Shown here piece by piece: positions 1 through 7,953 of a stretch of 46,551 bases of DNA (positions within the stretch are counted from its first letter, which is position 1; each line of letters begins with the position of its first letter). Source of the DNA: Myxococcus qinghaiensis (lineage in GTDB: Bacteria > Myxococcota > Myxococcia > Myxococcales > Myxococcaceae). The stretch covers positions 1 through 46,551 of the forward strand of contig NZ_JAKCFA010000046.1 of NCBI RefSeq assembly GCF_024198215.1, read 5' to 3'. The translations under genes and the position numbers were made by a program. Under the pieces are notes generated by a model. The model was not told the DNA's origin and did no database searches. It saw only the letters and a list, made by a program, of their open reading frames with translations.

Positions 1-3
1 CCC

Positions 4-127
4 CAGGTTCGACGTCGCCTTCAGCACCTGCTGCTGCGCCGCATCGGCCATTGCCCGCTGTGCCTCCGCAGACTCGGAGCTCGCGCTCCTCCTCTCGGGC
101 CGTCCCGCATCTGATCAAGTAGTACTA
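4..127. repeat. Left copy of 124-bp terminal inverted repeat
   Basis: Bases 4-127 are identical, base for base, to the reverse complement of 46428-46551. Identity stops inside the 8-bp palindrome TAGTACTA (120-127). On the minus strand the segment has an ATG (MADAAQQQ..., at 49-51) preceded by GGAGG, so it may hold the start of a multicopy gene. The window starts three bases further out. The most economical reading is a contig end inside a multicopy repeat. Confidence 0.9.
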
Positions 128-287
128 ATGGCCTCTTGCGAAAGTCAGGGCTGGGCAGGTGCCTTTCCGGGCGTCGAGTCCAAGGAACGACTCGGCCGCC
201 ACCGCCGGGTTGTCGGGCGAACCCTGGCGTGGAAGAACCCGCTGGGCCGACTGCGAGTCCGCTGCGACCGCAATGGAGTCAATTGCT

Positions 288-938
288 ATGGCTGACGGTG
301 CGCGTCAATCCGCCCCCAACCCAGATTTCGTGGCGCGCAAGCCGCAGCAGCAGCGCGCGAAGGTCCGGGTCGATGCCGTGCTCCAGGCGGCGGAGGAGCT
401 GCTGCTCGAATCAGGGCTCTCGGCCTTCTCGATTCCGACGCTGGCGGAGCGTCTCGAGTACCCACGCTCGACGATCTACAAGTTCTTTCCGACCCCCCAA
501 GCCCTGCTCAACGAGCTCGCGGAGCGCCAGCTGGCGGCGCTGGAAGCGCACCTGACGAACTATGCCCAGAGCCTCCTGGGGGCCAAGGACTGGCAGGGAC
601 CGCTCACGCGCATGGTTCATGCGGCGGCGGATTTCTATCGCACGCATCCGGCGGCGCAGGTCGTCCTGCTGACCGGACCGGTCTCGGATGTGAGCTTTCG
701 CGCGCTCGAATCCACCATCGCGCGCCTCGGCACGCTCGCGCGCAACCTGCTCGCGACGCACGGCATCGACATCCCGCGGGGGGCGCCGGACATCGCGGCG
801 CTGGCGGTGGAGTTCGGCACCGCCAGCCTGCGGATGTCCTTCTACCTTCATGGCCGCATGACGAGCGAATACACCCAGGCCGCGGCCGACGTGATGATTT
901 CATTCCTGGCCATGCGGCTGGGATTGCCACTGCGCTGA
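288..938 (+). CDS. TetR/AcrR family transcriptional regulator
   Basis: Predicted DNA-binding repressor of 216 aa. The N-terminal helix-turn-helix (about residues 25-70) includes the family-typical stretch FSIPTLAERLEYPRSTIYKFFPTPQALL. The remaining helical part is the variable ligand-binding and dimerisation domain. The frame is open from 159, but the ATG at 288 is preferred because GGAG lies about 9 nt upstream and the residues before it are not TetR-like. It is convergent with the WYL-regulator/epoxide-hydrolase pair on the other strand, only 18 bp away, so its target may be that pair or something beyond the window edge. The ligand cannot be told. Confidence 0.88.
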   Translation: MADGARQSAPNPDFVARKPQQQRAKVRVDAVLQAAEELLLESGLSAFSIPTLAERLEYPRSTIYKFFPTPQALLNELAERQLAALEAHLTNYAQSLLGAKDWQGPLTRMVHAAADFYRTHPAAQVVLLTGPVSDVSFRALESTIARLGTLARNLLATHGIDIPRGAPDIAALAVEFGTASLRMSFYLHGRMTSEYTQAAADVMISFLAMRLGLPLR

Positions 939-956
939 TTCAGACCCTGGTTGCAC

Positions 957-1649
957 TCAGTCGGGATACAGGCGCTCCCATTCCTCCCGCCATTCCCGCG
1001 CCAGCACGGACCGCTGGCGGCCGTAGCGGGCCTCGGTCGCCGAGGCCGCGGTGATGCGGTCGACGCGGAAATGGCGGAAGGCCTGGCGCAAGCAGCACCA
1101 GGCGGCAACGAGCTGTTTGCCCTCGTGAAACGCGAGCTGCACCGGCCAGATGTCGCGCTGGCTCGGCTGGCCCTTCTCGTCGGCATACACGATGAGGAGC
1201 GCCTTCTCTTCGCGAATGGCCCGGCGCACGAGGCCGAGCACCGGGACGGACGCAGACCCGCCGCGCATCAGGATGGGCCAGAGCCCGGTGTCCTTCATCC
1301 GGTCGCGCAGATCTTCGGGCGAGGCGGTGGCTATCTTTCCCAGCGCATTGCGCGCCGCCCCGGCAAGGCCGGCATCCGGCTGGGCCTCGACCCAGCGGGA
1401 GCCGAGCACCAGCGCCTCGAGTTCCTCGGCGGTGAACATCAGCGGCGGCAGGAAGAAGCCCGGCTTCAGCATATAGCCCACGCCCGCCTCGCCAACGATG
1501 GGCGCGCCAAGACCGATGAGCGTCCGCACGTCGCGATAGAGCGTGCGCACGGAGACCCCCTGCTCCTCGGCCAGCGCCGCCGCGGTGACGGGGCGGCGGT
1601 GCCGGCGAAGTGCGTCCATGACTGCGAAGAGGCGTTCGGTCTTGTCCAT
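957..1649 (-). CDS. YafY-type HTH/WYL-domain transcriptional regulator
   Basis: Protein of 230 aa. Residues 1-60 are a DeoR/HTH_11-type winged helix (AALAEEQGVSVRTLYRDVRTL) and residues 130-215 a WYL-type ligand-sensing domain, here with the relaxed motif seen in YafY-like proteins (LLIVYADEKGQ ... WPVQLAFHEGKQLVAAWC). Length and architecture match the YafY family. It starts 13 bp after the stop of the epoxide hydrolase on the same strand, so the two are very probably co-transcribed, and the regulator may control its own operon. The inducer is unknown. Confidence 0.9.
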   Translation of the reverse strand: MDKTERLFAVMDALRRHRRPVTAAALAEEQGVSVRTLYRDVRTLIGLGAPIVGEAGVGYMLKPGFFLPPLMFTAEELEALVLGSRWVEAQPDAGLAGAARNALGKIATASPEDLRDRMKDTGLWPILMRGGSASVPVLGLVRRAIREEKALLIVYADEKGQPSQRDIWPVQLAFHEGKQLVAAWCCLRQAFRHFRVDRITAASATEARYGRQRSVLAREWREEWERLYPD

Positions 1650-1662
1650 GCGTGCGCGCGGC

Positions 1663-2799
1663 TCACCTCAGGGTGCCATGGAACGCCCGGATATCGGCCG
1701 CGTAGTGCGCCGGAGCCTCGAGTGCTGGGAAGTGCCCGGCCTGCCGCGCCTCGGTCCAGTGGACAAGGTTCTGCAAGTGCCGTTCGCCCCAGGCGCGCGG
1801 CGCGGGATTGTCGACGTCGGCGGGCACCAGCACGCCATGCTTCACGTCGTGGCGGGGCATCGGCGACAGCAGCTCCTGATCGGCGAAGGCCTCTTTGTAC
1901 AGCCGAACCGATGAGCCAATCGTCTGGGTGAACCAGTAGACCGAGAGCAGGGTGCAGAGGTCGTCGAGCGAATAGACCGACTCGAGGCGGCCGTCCCGCA
2001 GCTGGCTCACGCTGTGAAACTTCTCGAGGATCCACGACGCCAGGCCCGCGGGTGAGTCGTTGAGGCCGACGGCGAGCGTCTGCGGCTTGGTTCCGTGAAG
2101 CATGATGTAGGCGCCCTGCGTGAAGGTCCACAGGTCGACGCGCCGGAAGTAGTCCACTTCTTCGGGCGTCGGCGCCTCCGGCCGCGGGTATCCCGAAAAG
2201 ACGTTGAGGTAGTGCGCACCCATGAGACGGCCGGGATGGTTGTGGACCAGGCTGAAGCAGACCCCGGAGCCCAGGTCCGAGCCCGAAACGAGGAACTTCT
2301 CGTAGCCCAGCCGGGTCATCAGCTCGGCCCAGAGATGACCCATGCGAGTCATGTTCATGCCCTTCTTCGTCGGCCGGCCCGAGAAGCCGAAGCCCTGCAG
2401 CGAGGGAATGATGACGGCGAACGACACCCCGTTTCGCTCGGCGGTGAGCAGCGGAATGAGCGGCAGGAACTCGACGAAGTTCGATGGCCAGCCATTGGCG
2501 AGGACGATGGGAACGCGGGTTTCGCCCTGACCCGGCGCATGAACGAAATGAACCCGCTCGCCATCGATCTCCTCGATGAACTGCGGAATCGCGTTGAGGC
2601 GCTGCTCGGCGGCGCGCCAGTCGAACCGCTCCGCCCAGTGGGTGACCAACTGCCTGAGCAGCTCGGCCTCGGTGCCATCGTCCCAGCCGACGCCTTCGAC
2701 CGCCGCGGGGAAGCGAGTGGCCTTCAGCCGCGCCCGAAGGTCGGCGAGCTCGGAATCGGAGATGGCGAGGGTGAATGGGCTCATCGTGCGTTTGTGCAT
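1663..2799 (-). CDS. Epoxide hydrolase (alpha/beta-hydrolase, EHN N-terminal domain)
   Basis: 378-aa enzyme expected to open epoxides to vicinal diols. The N-terminal EHN segment (about residues 7-110) has the WDDGTEAELLRQLVTHWAERFDWR signature of microsomal-type epoxide hydrolases. The alpha/beta-hydrolase core shows an HGWP-like oxyanion segment written NGWPSN (103-107), a nucleophile elbow GSDLGS with Asp175, a tyrosine near 301, and a C-terminal AGHFPALEAP with catalytic His356. Length is normal. Asn in place of the first His of HGWP is a mild oddity. It is the first gene of a pair with the WYL regulator. The substrate is unknown. Confidence 0.92.
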   Translation of the reverse strand: MHKRTMSPFTLAISDSELADLRARLKATRFPAAVEGVGWDDGTEAELLRQLVTHWAERFDWRAAEQRLNAIPQFIEEIDGERVHFVHAPGQGETRVPIVLANGWPSNFVEFLPLIPLLTAERNGVSFAVIIPSLQGFGFSGRPTKKGMNMTRMGHLWAELMTRLGYEKFLVSGSDLGSGVCFSLVHNHPGRLMGAHYLNVFSGYPRPEAPTPEEVDYFRRVDLWTFTQGAYIMLHGTKPQTLAVGLNDSPAGLASWILEKFHSVSQLRDGRLESVYSLDDLCTLLSVYWFTQTIGSSVRLYKEAFADQELLSPMPRHDVKHGVLVPADVDNPAPRAWGERHLQNLVHWTEARQAGHFPALEAPAHYAADIRAFHGTLR

Positions 2800-2917
2800 C
2801 CCCAGGTTGTGCCCGAGGTGTGCTGACAGGGCGTGTCAGCAGTGTTCGGTCACACGCTCGCCCGGCCGACGCTGCCGCACAGGCAGCCGCCGGTGAAGCG
2901 CCCGGGTCCTTCCACGC

Positions 2918-3472
2918 TCATCCCGCTTTGCGACGGAAGTGGAGCGCCTGTACGCCGGACTTGAACCGCTGCGTCGACAGGAGCTCGAGCTGCCGCGCAC
3001 TCGACAGGCCATGAAACAACGTCGGCCCGTGGCCACTGATGACGGGATGAATGACGATGCGGTACTCGTCGATGAGCCCCCACTCCTCGAGCGCGGTCGC
3101 GAGCTTGGGCGCTCCGACGAGGACACCGCGCTCGGTCTTCGCTTTCAGCGCGGAGATGGCCTCGCGAAGGTCACCCTCCACCTTGATGGTGTTCTGCCAC
3201 GGAAAGTCGCTCCGCGAGCCCGACACGACGTACTTTGCCTTCGCCTCGAGCTTCTGTGCCCACTCCCGCATCGCGCGCGGCGCCTTTTCGTCGCGTGCCA
3301 CCGCGGGCCAGGCGTCCTCCATCAGCTCGTAGGTGGTGCGCCCGAAGAGCATCGCCCCGCTCTGGTCCATGAGCTGCGTCCAATAGTCGTGCAGTTCGTC
3401 GTCCGCGATGCCCTGGGTGTGGTCGATGCACCCGTCCAAGGTGACGTTGAGACCGAAGGTGAGGAGGTTCAT
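2918..3472 (-). CDS. Dihydrofolate reductase-like / RibD C-terminal domain reductase
   Basis: 184-aa single-domain protein of the RibD_C/DHFR superfamily (YwjB/YyaP-like). Family features are the opening strand MNLLTFGLNVTLDGCID, the segment AMLFGRTTYELM (about 40-51), the segment GVLVGAPKLATALEEWGLIDEYRIVIHPVISGHGPTLF (about 115-150), and the terminal strand. Such proteins bind NADPH, but most have no assigned substrate. It is monocistronic: 118 bp separate it from the epoxide hydrolase start, and a strong hairpin lies upstream at 3557-3590. Confidence 0.9.
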   Translation of the reverse strand: MNLLTFGLNVTLDGCIDHTQGIADDELHDYWTQLMDQSGAMLFGRTTYELMEDAWPAVARDEKAPRAMREWAQKLEAKAKYVVSGSRSDFPWQNTIKVEGDLREAISALKAKTERGVLVGAPKLATALEEWGLIDEYRIVIHPVISGHGPTLFHGLSSARQLELLSTQRFKSGVQALHFRRKAG

Positions 3473-3556
3473 GGCGTGGGACTCTACGAAAAGCGCGCCT
3501 GGCGCGCAGCATCCGGAGCCAGCGACGCAATGCCCGTCAGGCGCCTGCGCGTCTTT

Positions 3557-3590
3557 CGGTGCGCCGCGCGGCGAAGCACGCGGCGCACCG
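3557..3590 (-). terminator. Hairpin terminator after the EGF/FG-GAP lipoprotein gene
   Basis: Perfect 12-bp inverted repeat: CGGTGCGCCGCG at 3557-3568 pairs with CGCGGCGCACCG at 3579-3590 around a 10-nt loop. It lies 59 bp downstream of the stop of the minus-strand gene at 3649-6087 and upstream of the DHFR-like gene. No long T-run is present, as is common for GC-rich terminators. Confidence 0.7.
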
Positions 3591-3648
3591 ATTCTCCTAC
3601 AGAGACCGCGCTGAAATCAGGGCACACCGCCCCATCGCGGACAGCGAC

Positions 3649-6087
3649 CTAGAGTCCGTTGGGGACCACGGTCACGGTGCCGGAGCCCCTGTTGGTCAGG
3701 ATGAGATCGGCGTACCCATCCGCGTCCATGTCCGCGGTGGCGATGGCGTTGAGGCCAGGCGAGGCGCCGGTCCCGACGACAGTGCCCGCGGTGAAGCCTC
3801 CGCTGCCGTTGCCGGTCATCGGGCGGACGCCGCCCGAGGCCGCCGTCACGAGGATGTAGGCGTCGAGCCTGCCATCGCCGTTGAAGTCATCGGCCACGAC
3901 GCCCAGCGCCGAGTTGGCGGTCGCAGTGGCCGAGGCGGTTGACTGAACGCCGCTCGCGAAGGTGCCGTTGCCGTTCCCTCTGAAGTAGAAGAGGAACCGG
4001 CCGGCCGAGCCGTTCGAGAGGATGTCGAGCGTGCCGTCGCCGTTGGCGTCGCCGAAGGCGATGCCCGCCGTCAGGCCGTTGGCGGAATTGCTGTAGGCGA
4101 CGGGGGCGGCGAACGAGCCGTTGCCCTGGTTGATGAGGACCGACAGGCGTGCGCTGGCGGGGCTCGTCACCACGATATCGGAGAAGCCATCGCTGTTCAG
4201 GTCACGGCAGGCGATGGTCGACTGCACGCCGCCGGTGCCCTGGATGCCGATGAACGTGGGCGCGCCGAAGTTGCCCGCGCCGGTGCCGAAGAGCACGCTC
4301 ACCTGGCTCTGGGTCACGCTGGTCGTGGCGATGTCAGCCACCCCGTTGGAATCGAAGTCCCCGGTGCAGAGGTGGACGGAGCCCGGGCTGCCCGTGGTGA
4401 AGCTCGTCGGCGCGCCGAAGGTCCCGGGCGCGCTCGGGCCCAGGTTCTTGTAGACGCTGATGTCTCCGTTGATGAGGGGCAGGTTCGTCTGTCCGTTGAC
4501 GGTGACGGCGTCGAGCCACCCGTCGCCGTCCACGTCCACGGCCACGACCGCGTTGCTGGAGAGCGAGGCGCTCCCGTAGTTGACCTCCGACTGGACGCTG
4601 GCGTCGCCATTCCCCAGGAAGATGGAGAGCGAGCCAGAGGGCGTCTGGGTCGACCCGGATTCGGCGTTGGCCACCAGGATGTCGAGCTTGCCGTCGCCAT
4701 TCACATCAGCGATCGCCGGGGCCAGCGGGCTGTGGTTCGCGGGGGAGCTGACCGGCGTGCCGGGGACCTGGCCGGGAGGGGGCGCCTGGCAGGTGGCGTT
4801 CGAGCAGATCTGACCCGTCGAGCACACGATGCCGCAGGCGCCGCAACTCTCGGCGTCGCTCTGGAGGTTCACCTCGCAGCCGTCGGACGAGTTCGCGTTG
4901 CAGTCCGCGAGGGTTCCGGAGCAAGACTGGCAGTTGTTCCCCTCGTAGGTGGGCGCGCACTTGCAGGTGTAGCTACCCACGCCGTCGATGCAGGTGCCAC
5001 CGTTCAGGCAGGGGTTTGCGGCGCACTCGTCGATGTTGGTGCAAGTCACCCCGTCGCCCTCATACCCCGCATTGCAGGCGCAGCTGAAGGAGCCTCCGGT
5101 GTTGGTGCAGGTGGCGTTTTCGTTGCAGTTGTCGGTACCGGCGGCGCACTCGTCGATGTCGGTGCAGGTCACGCCGTCGCCCTCGTACCCCGCGGTGCAG
5201 GCGCAGGTGAAGGAGCCCTCGCTGTTGGTGCAGGTGGCGTTTTCGTTGCAGTTGTCGGTACCGGCGGCGCACTCGTCGATGTCGGTGCAGGTCACTCCGT
5301 CGCCCTCGTACCCCGCAGTGCAGGCGCAGGTGAAGGAGCCCCCGATGTTGGTGCAGGTGGCGTTTTCGTCGCAGTTGTCGGTGCCGGCGGCGCACTCGTC
5401 GATGTCGGTACACACTGTCGGCTGTCCCGTGCAGGTGTAGCCCGGCTCCAACTTGCAGACGCTGTTGCAGCCGTCTCCCGAGAGTTGATTGCCGTCGTCA
5501 CAGACTTCGAATCCGCCCAGCACCCCATCACCACAGACGGCCCGCAGCGACGTCTCCACCGCGTCCACGAGGTAGATGGCGAGCGCGCCCCGCAGGCGCA
5601 CGTAGCGATAGGGGACGTTCCCCGGGTACGTCGCCACGGCGATATGCGTCCCCAGGCCCAGCTCCACCAGGTGCAACGAGCTGGAGCCGATGAACGTCCC
5701 ATCCGCCTTCAGGAAGTCCACCTGGGCCACCAGCGCCAAGGACAAGCCCTTGTAATAGACACGCAGGTCGCCGGTGCCTTCCTCGCCCGCACCCAAATCC
5801 AACACCAGCGCCGCGTTGAGCAGGCCCAGCAGCGTCGCCACCTGTCCATCCGGAGCGCCCAGCGCCGCGCTCGCGTTGAGCACCGCCGCATTGGTGCCCG
5901 ACGCCACCGCGTCCGCATACGGGTCCCACGTCAACGAGGCTTCCAGCGGCTCGCTCGTCAACGCCCCGGAGTCTTCTTGCGACACCCCATCCGCGGCAGG
6001 ACGGGAGTCCACACCACACGCCCCCAGTGACAAGGCCAGTGTCAGGCCCAGCCCCCACGACCACAGCACACTTTGACGGCTTCGCAT
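3649..6087 (-). CDS. Lipoprotein with DUF4215-like, EGF-like and FG-GAP/VCBS repeats
   Basis: 812-aa predicted cell-surface lipoprotein. The start at 6087 is chosen because GGGGGAG precedes it and it gives a clean signal peptide ending in LGAC (Cys24). In order: a beta-rich N-terminal domain (30-175), a Cys-rich DUF4215-type repeat beginning CGDGVLGG (about 180-225), three nearly identical calcium-binding EGF repeats (DIDECAAGTDNC..., 226-352), a fourth divergent EGF repeat (352-392), a second Cys-rich block, and a C-terminal set of FG-GAP/VCBS repeats (445-810; DVNGDGKLDIL, DVDGDGWLDAV, DFNGDGRLDAY, DMDADGYADLI) that should fold as a calcium-binding propeller. Role inferred as adhesion or surface recognition. 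Divergent from the astacin gene. Confidence 0.92.
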   Translation of the reverse strand: MRSRQSVLWSWGLGLTLALSLGACGVDSRPAADGVSQEDSGALTSEPLEASLTWDPYADAVASGTNAAVLNASAALGAPDGQVATLLGLLNAALVLDLGAGEEGTGDLRVYYKGLSLALVAQVDFLKADGTFIGSSSLHLVELGLGTHIAVATYPGNVPYRYVRLRGALAIYLVDAVETSLRAVCGDGVLGGFEVCDDGNQLSGDGCNSVCKLEPGYTCTGQPTVCTDIDECAAGTDNCDENATCTNIGGSFTCACTAGYEGDGVTCTDIDECAAGTDNCNENATCTNSEGSFTCACTAGYEGDGVTCTDIDECAAGTDNCNENATCTNTGGSFSCACNAGYEGDGVTCTNIDECAANPCLNGGTCIDGVGSYTCKCAPTYEGNNCQSCSGTLADCNANSSDGCEVNLQSDAESCGACGIVCSTGQICSNATCQAPPPGQVPGTPVSSPANHSPLAPAIADVNGDGKLDILVANAESGSTQTPSGSLSIFLGNGDASVQSEVNYGSASLSSNAVVAVDVDGDGWLDAVTVNGQTNLPLINGDISVYKNLGPSAPGTFGAPTSFTTGSPGSVHLCTGDFDSNGVADIATTSVTQSQVSVLFGTGAGNFGAPTFIGIQGTGGVQSTIACRDLNSDGFSDIVVTSPASARLSVLINQGNGSFAAPVAYSNSANGLTAGIAFGDANGDGTLDILSNGSAGRFLFYFRGNGNGTFASGVQSTASATATANSALGVVADDFNGDGRLDAYILVTAASGGVRPMTGNGSGGFTAGTVVGTGASPGLNAIATADMDADGYADLILTNRGSGTVTVVPNGL
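5030..5398 (-). repeat. Three tandem 123-bp EGF-coding repeats
   Basis: Units 5030-5152, 5153-5275 and 5276-5398 are each exactly 123 bp (41 codons), in phase, and nearly identical even at synonymous positions. They encode the three EGF repeats of the surface lipoprotein. The fourth EGF repeat next to them has diverged, so the three are likely a recent expansion. Confidence 0.9.
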
Positions 6088-6231
6088 CTTGTTTCTCCCC
6101 CAAAGAGCAGAATGGAACCCGGAATGGACCAGCCCCCCCATGGAATGAAAGACACTATTCATTTCTCACTCTTTTTTGGCGCGCAAACTGAAAATCTTCT
6201 AGCGACCAGCCCGTAAGCAAGCACTTGAGGA

Positions 6232-6252
6232 CCATGGACGCAGAGTCCATGG
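6232..6252. promoter_or_regulatory. Inverted repeat in the divergent intergenic region
   Basis: CCATGGAC (6232-6239) and GTCCATGG (6245-6252) form an 8-bp inverted repeat with a 5-nt spacer. It lies between the divergently transcribed FG-GAP lipoprotein (start 6087) and astacin (start 6567) genes, where promoters for both must be. The 479-bp gap holds no convincing gene. An operator is possible. Confidence 0.35.
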
Positions 6253-6536
6253 CATGCATTCGAATGTCTCCGCGAATCGGAGGGTATGCGGGGGAAATGG
6301 CCGTGCACCGCCGACAGCGCCGGCAGGTCCCAGGCGTCAAACCTTCGAGCGGAGGTGACGCCAGCACACCTGTAAAGTGCCAGTCATCGTCTGCTTTGTA
6401 CGGCCGCGAAGTAAAAGAGGCTGCTCGTGTGGTTACTCCTGGAACCCGATTGGCGGAGGCTCTGGGGCATGTGGCGAATTGATGAAGGTCCTCAATTCAA
6501 AAGACAAATGTCAGGGTGATGTGGTTGTCTCCTGCG

Positions 6537-6556
6537 TTCCGGAATGCATTCCGGAA
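6537..6556. promoter_or_regulatory. Perfect 20-bp palindrome just before the astacin start
   Basis: TTCCGGAATGCATTCCGGAA is a perfect palindrome ending 10 bp before the ATG of the astacin gene and overlapping the region just upstream of its ribosome-binding site (AAAGGGGG). The position suits a repressor operator or an mRNA hairpin that gates translation. This is inference from position and symmetry only. Confidence 0.45.
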
Positions 6557-6566
6557 AGGGGGCACC

Positions 6567-7895
6567 ATGTTTCGACGCACATTGAAGTCCGCGCTGGTTG
6601 CACTGTTCATCCCCAGCCTGCTGCTCACTGCCTGCGGTGAGGAATTGGAGTCGCGTCCCGCCCTGGACCCGGAGATGGCCCGGGTGCCGGCTGGCGCCCC
6701 GGTTCGCGAGGGCTACGCCTGGAACGCCGCGAGAGGGAAGCTGGTGCCAGTGAAGTACGCCGAGGTGGATGGGCTGGCCATCCTCGATGGAGACATGATT
6801 CTCGGCACGGTGGAGGAGATGGAGGCGCGCGTGCGCGAGGTGAAGGCCCGGGGAGGTCTCGACGCCCCGGGGGTCCACGCCCAGGGCGTGGCCATCACCG
6901 GAGCAAACTTCCGCTGGACCAACTCCGAGGTGCCCTACACCATCGACGCGGCGGTGCCAAACCAGGCGCGAATCACGGACGCCATCAACCACTGGCAACA
7001 GCGTACGCACCTGCGCTTCGTGCAACGCAATGTGCTCAACGCGGCGCTGTACCCGAACTACATCAACTTCCAGACGGGCGCCGGGTGCAGTGCCCATGTG
7101 GGGCGGATTGGTGGCAGGCAGCTGGTGACGCTGGAGGCCGGGTGCAGCACCGGCAACACCATCCATGAAATCGGACATGCCCTGGGCCTCTGGCACGAGC
7201 AGTCGCGCGAGGACCGCAACAACTACGTGCTCGTCCGGCCGGAGAACATCACCCCGGGCTATGAGCAGAACTTCAACCAGCAGATCGCCGACGGCGACGA
7301 CATCCTCGCCTATGACTACGGCTCCATCATGCACTACCCGAGGACGGCGTTCTCGAGGAATGGGCTGCCCACCATCGAGCCACTGGGGGGGCAGGCCATC
7401 GGGCAGCGCGATGCGCTGAGCATCACGGACGCGGCCACCGTGGCGCGTCTCTACTCGAGAACCGTCTCCCTGCGCGCCTTGCGCGGCCACTACGTGGTGG
7501 CTGAGGGCGGCGGCGGCGGCGCGGTGAACGCCAATCGTGGCGCCGTGGGTCCCTGGGAGAAGTTCCAACTGGTGGACCGCAACGGCTTCGAGCTGCAGAC
7601 CGGCGACCTCATCCACCTGCAGACGGTCAACGGCAACTATGTCATGGCCGTGAACGGTGGCGGCTCGGATGTGACAGCCACTCCCACGGCGCCTGGCAGC
7701 TATGAAACCTTCCGCATCACGAAGATATCCGGCTCGGGCCTGCTCACCATCGGCACCGGAGACACCGTGGCCCTGTCGACGACCGCTCTCCTCAACCCCC
7801 GCTTCCTGTATGCCGATAACGGTGGCGACGGCGCGGTGTATGCCAACGGCGCCGCCGTGGGGCAATGGGAGCAGTTCACCATCACCTTCTACTGA
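6567..7895 (+). CDS. Astacin-family (M12A) zinc metalloprotease lipoprotein with C-terminal beta-trefoil-like domain
   Basis: 442-aa secreted protease. The start at 6567 follows AAAGGGGG and gives a lipoprotein signal ending LLTAC (Cys23). After a propeptide-like region (25-110) comes the astacin catalytic domain with the full zinc signature HEIGHALGLWHEQSR (His200, His204, His210, with Glu201 as base) and the Met-turn SIMHY at 253-257. Residues about 300-442 contain repeated 'LRGHYVVAE / VNGNYVMAV / NGGDGAVYANG' units typical of fascin-like or ricin-like beta-trefoils, probably for substrate or surface binding. Monocistronic, followed by a strong terminator. Likely digests proteins outside the cell or on the surface. 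Confidence 0.95.
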   Translation: MFRRTLKSALVALFIPSLLLTACGEELESRPALDPEMARVPAGAPVREGYAWNAARGKLVPVKYAEVDGLAILDGDMILGTVEEMEARVREVKARGGLDAPGVHAQGVAITGANFRWTNSEVPYTIDAAVPNQARITDAINHWQQRTHLRFVQRNVLNAALYPNYINFQTGAGCSAHVGRIGGRQLVTLEAGCSTGNTIHEIGHALGLWHEQSREDRNNYVLVRPENITPGYEQNFNQQIADGDDILAYDYGSIMHYPRTAFSRNGLPTIEPLGGQAIGQRDALSITDAATVARLYSRTVSLRALRGHYVVAEGGGGGAVNANRGAVGPWEKFQLVDRNGFELQTGDLIHLQTVNGNYVMAVNGGGSDVTATPTAPGSYETFRITKISGSGLLTIGTGDTVALSTTALLNPRFLYADNGGDGAVYANGAAVGQWEQFTITFY

Positions 7896-7910
7896 GGGAC
7901 CGGGGGAGGG

Positions 7911-7939
7911 CCTGCTCCAGCGCCGGACGCTGGAGCAGG
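7911..7939. terminator. Bidirectional hairpin terminator
   Basis: CCTGCTCCAGCG (7911-7922) pairs perfectly over 12 bp with CGCTGGAGCAGG (7928-7939) around a 5-nt loop. It sits between the convergent astacin gene (stop 7895) and the DUF1552 gene (stop 7954) and can serve both strands. Confidence 0.85.
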
Positions 7940-7953
7940 TCGCAGTCGTCCAC

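Noticed and set aside
411..851. 146-aa minus-strand frame
   Set aside because: Antisense to the TetR regulator with Arg-rich low-complexity translation; shadow frame.
4372..6030. 552-aa open frame with apparent Val/Gly/Ala repeats
   Set aside because: Mirror of the EGF and FG-GAP repeats on the other strand; the repetition comes from the 123-bp coding repeats.
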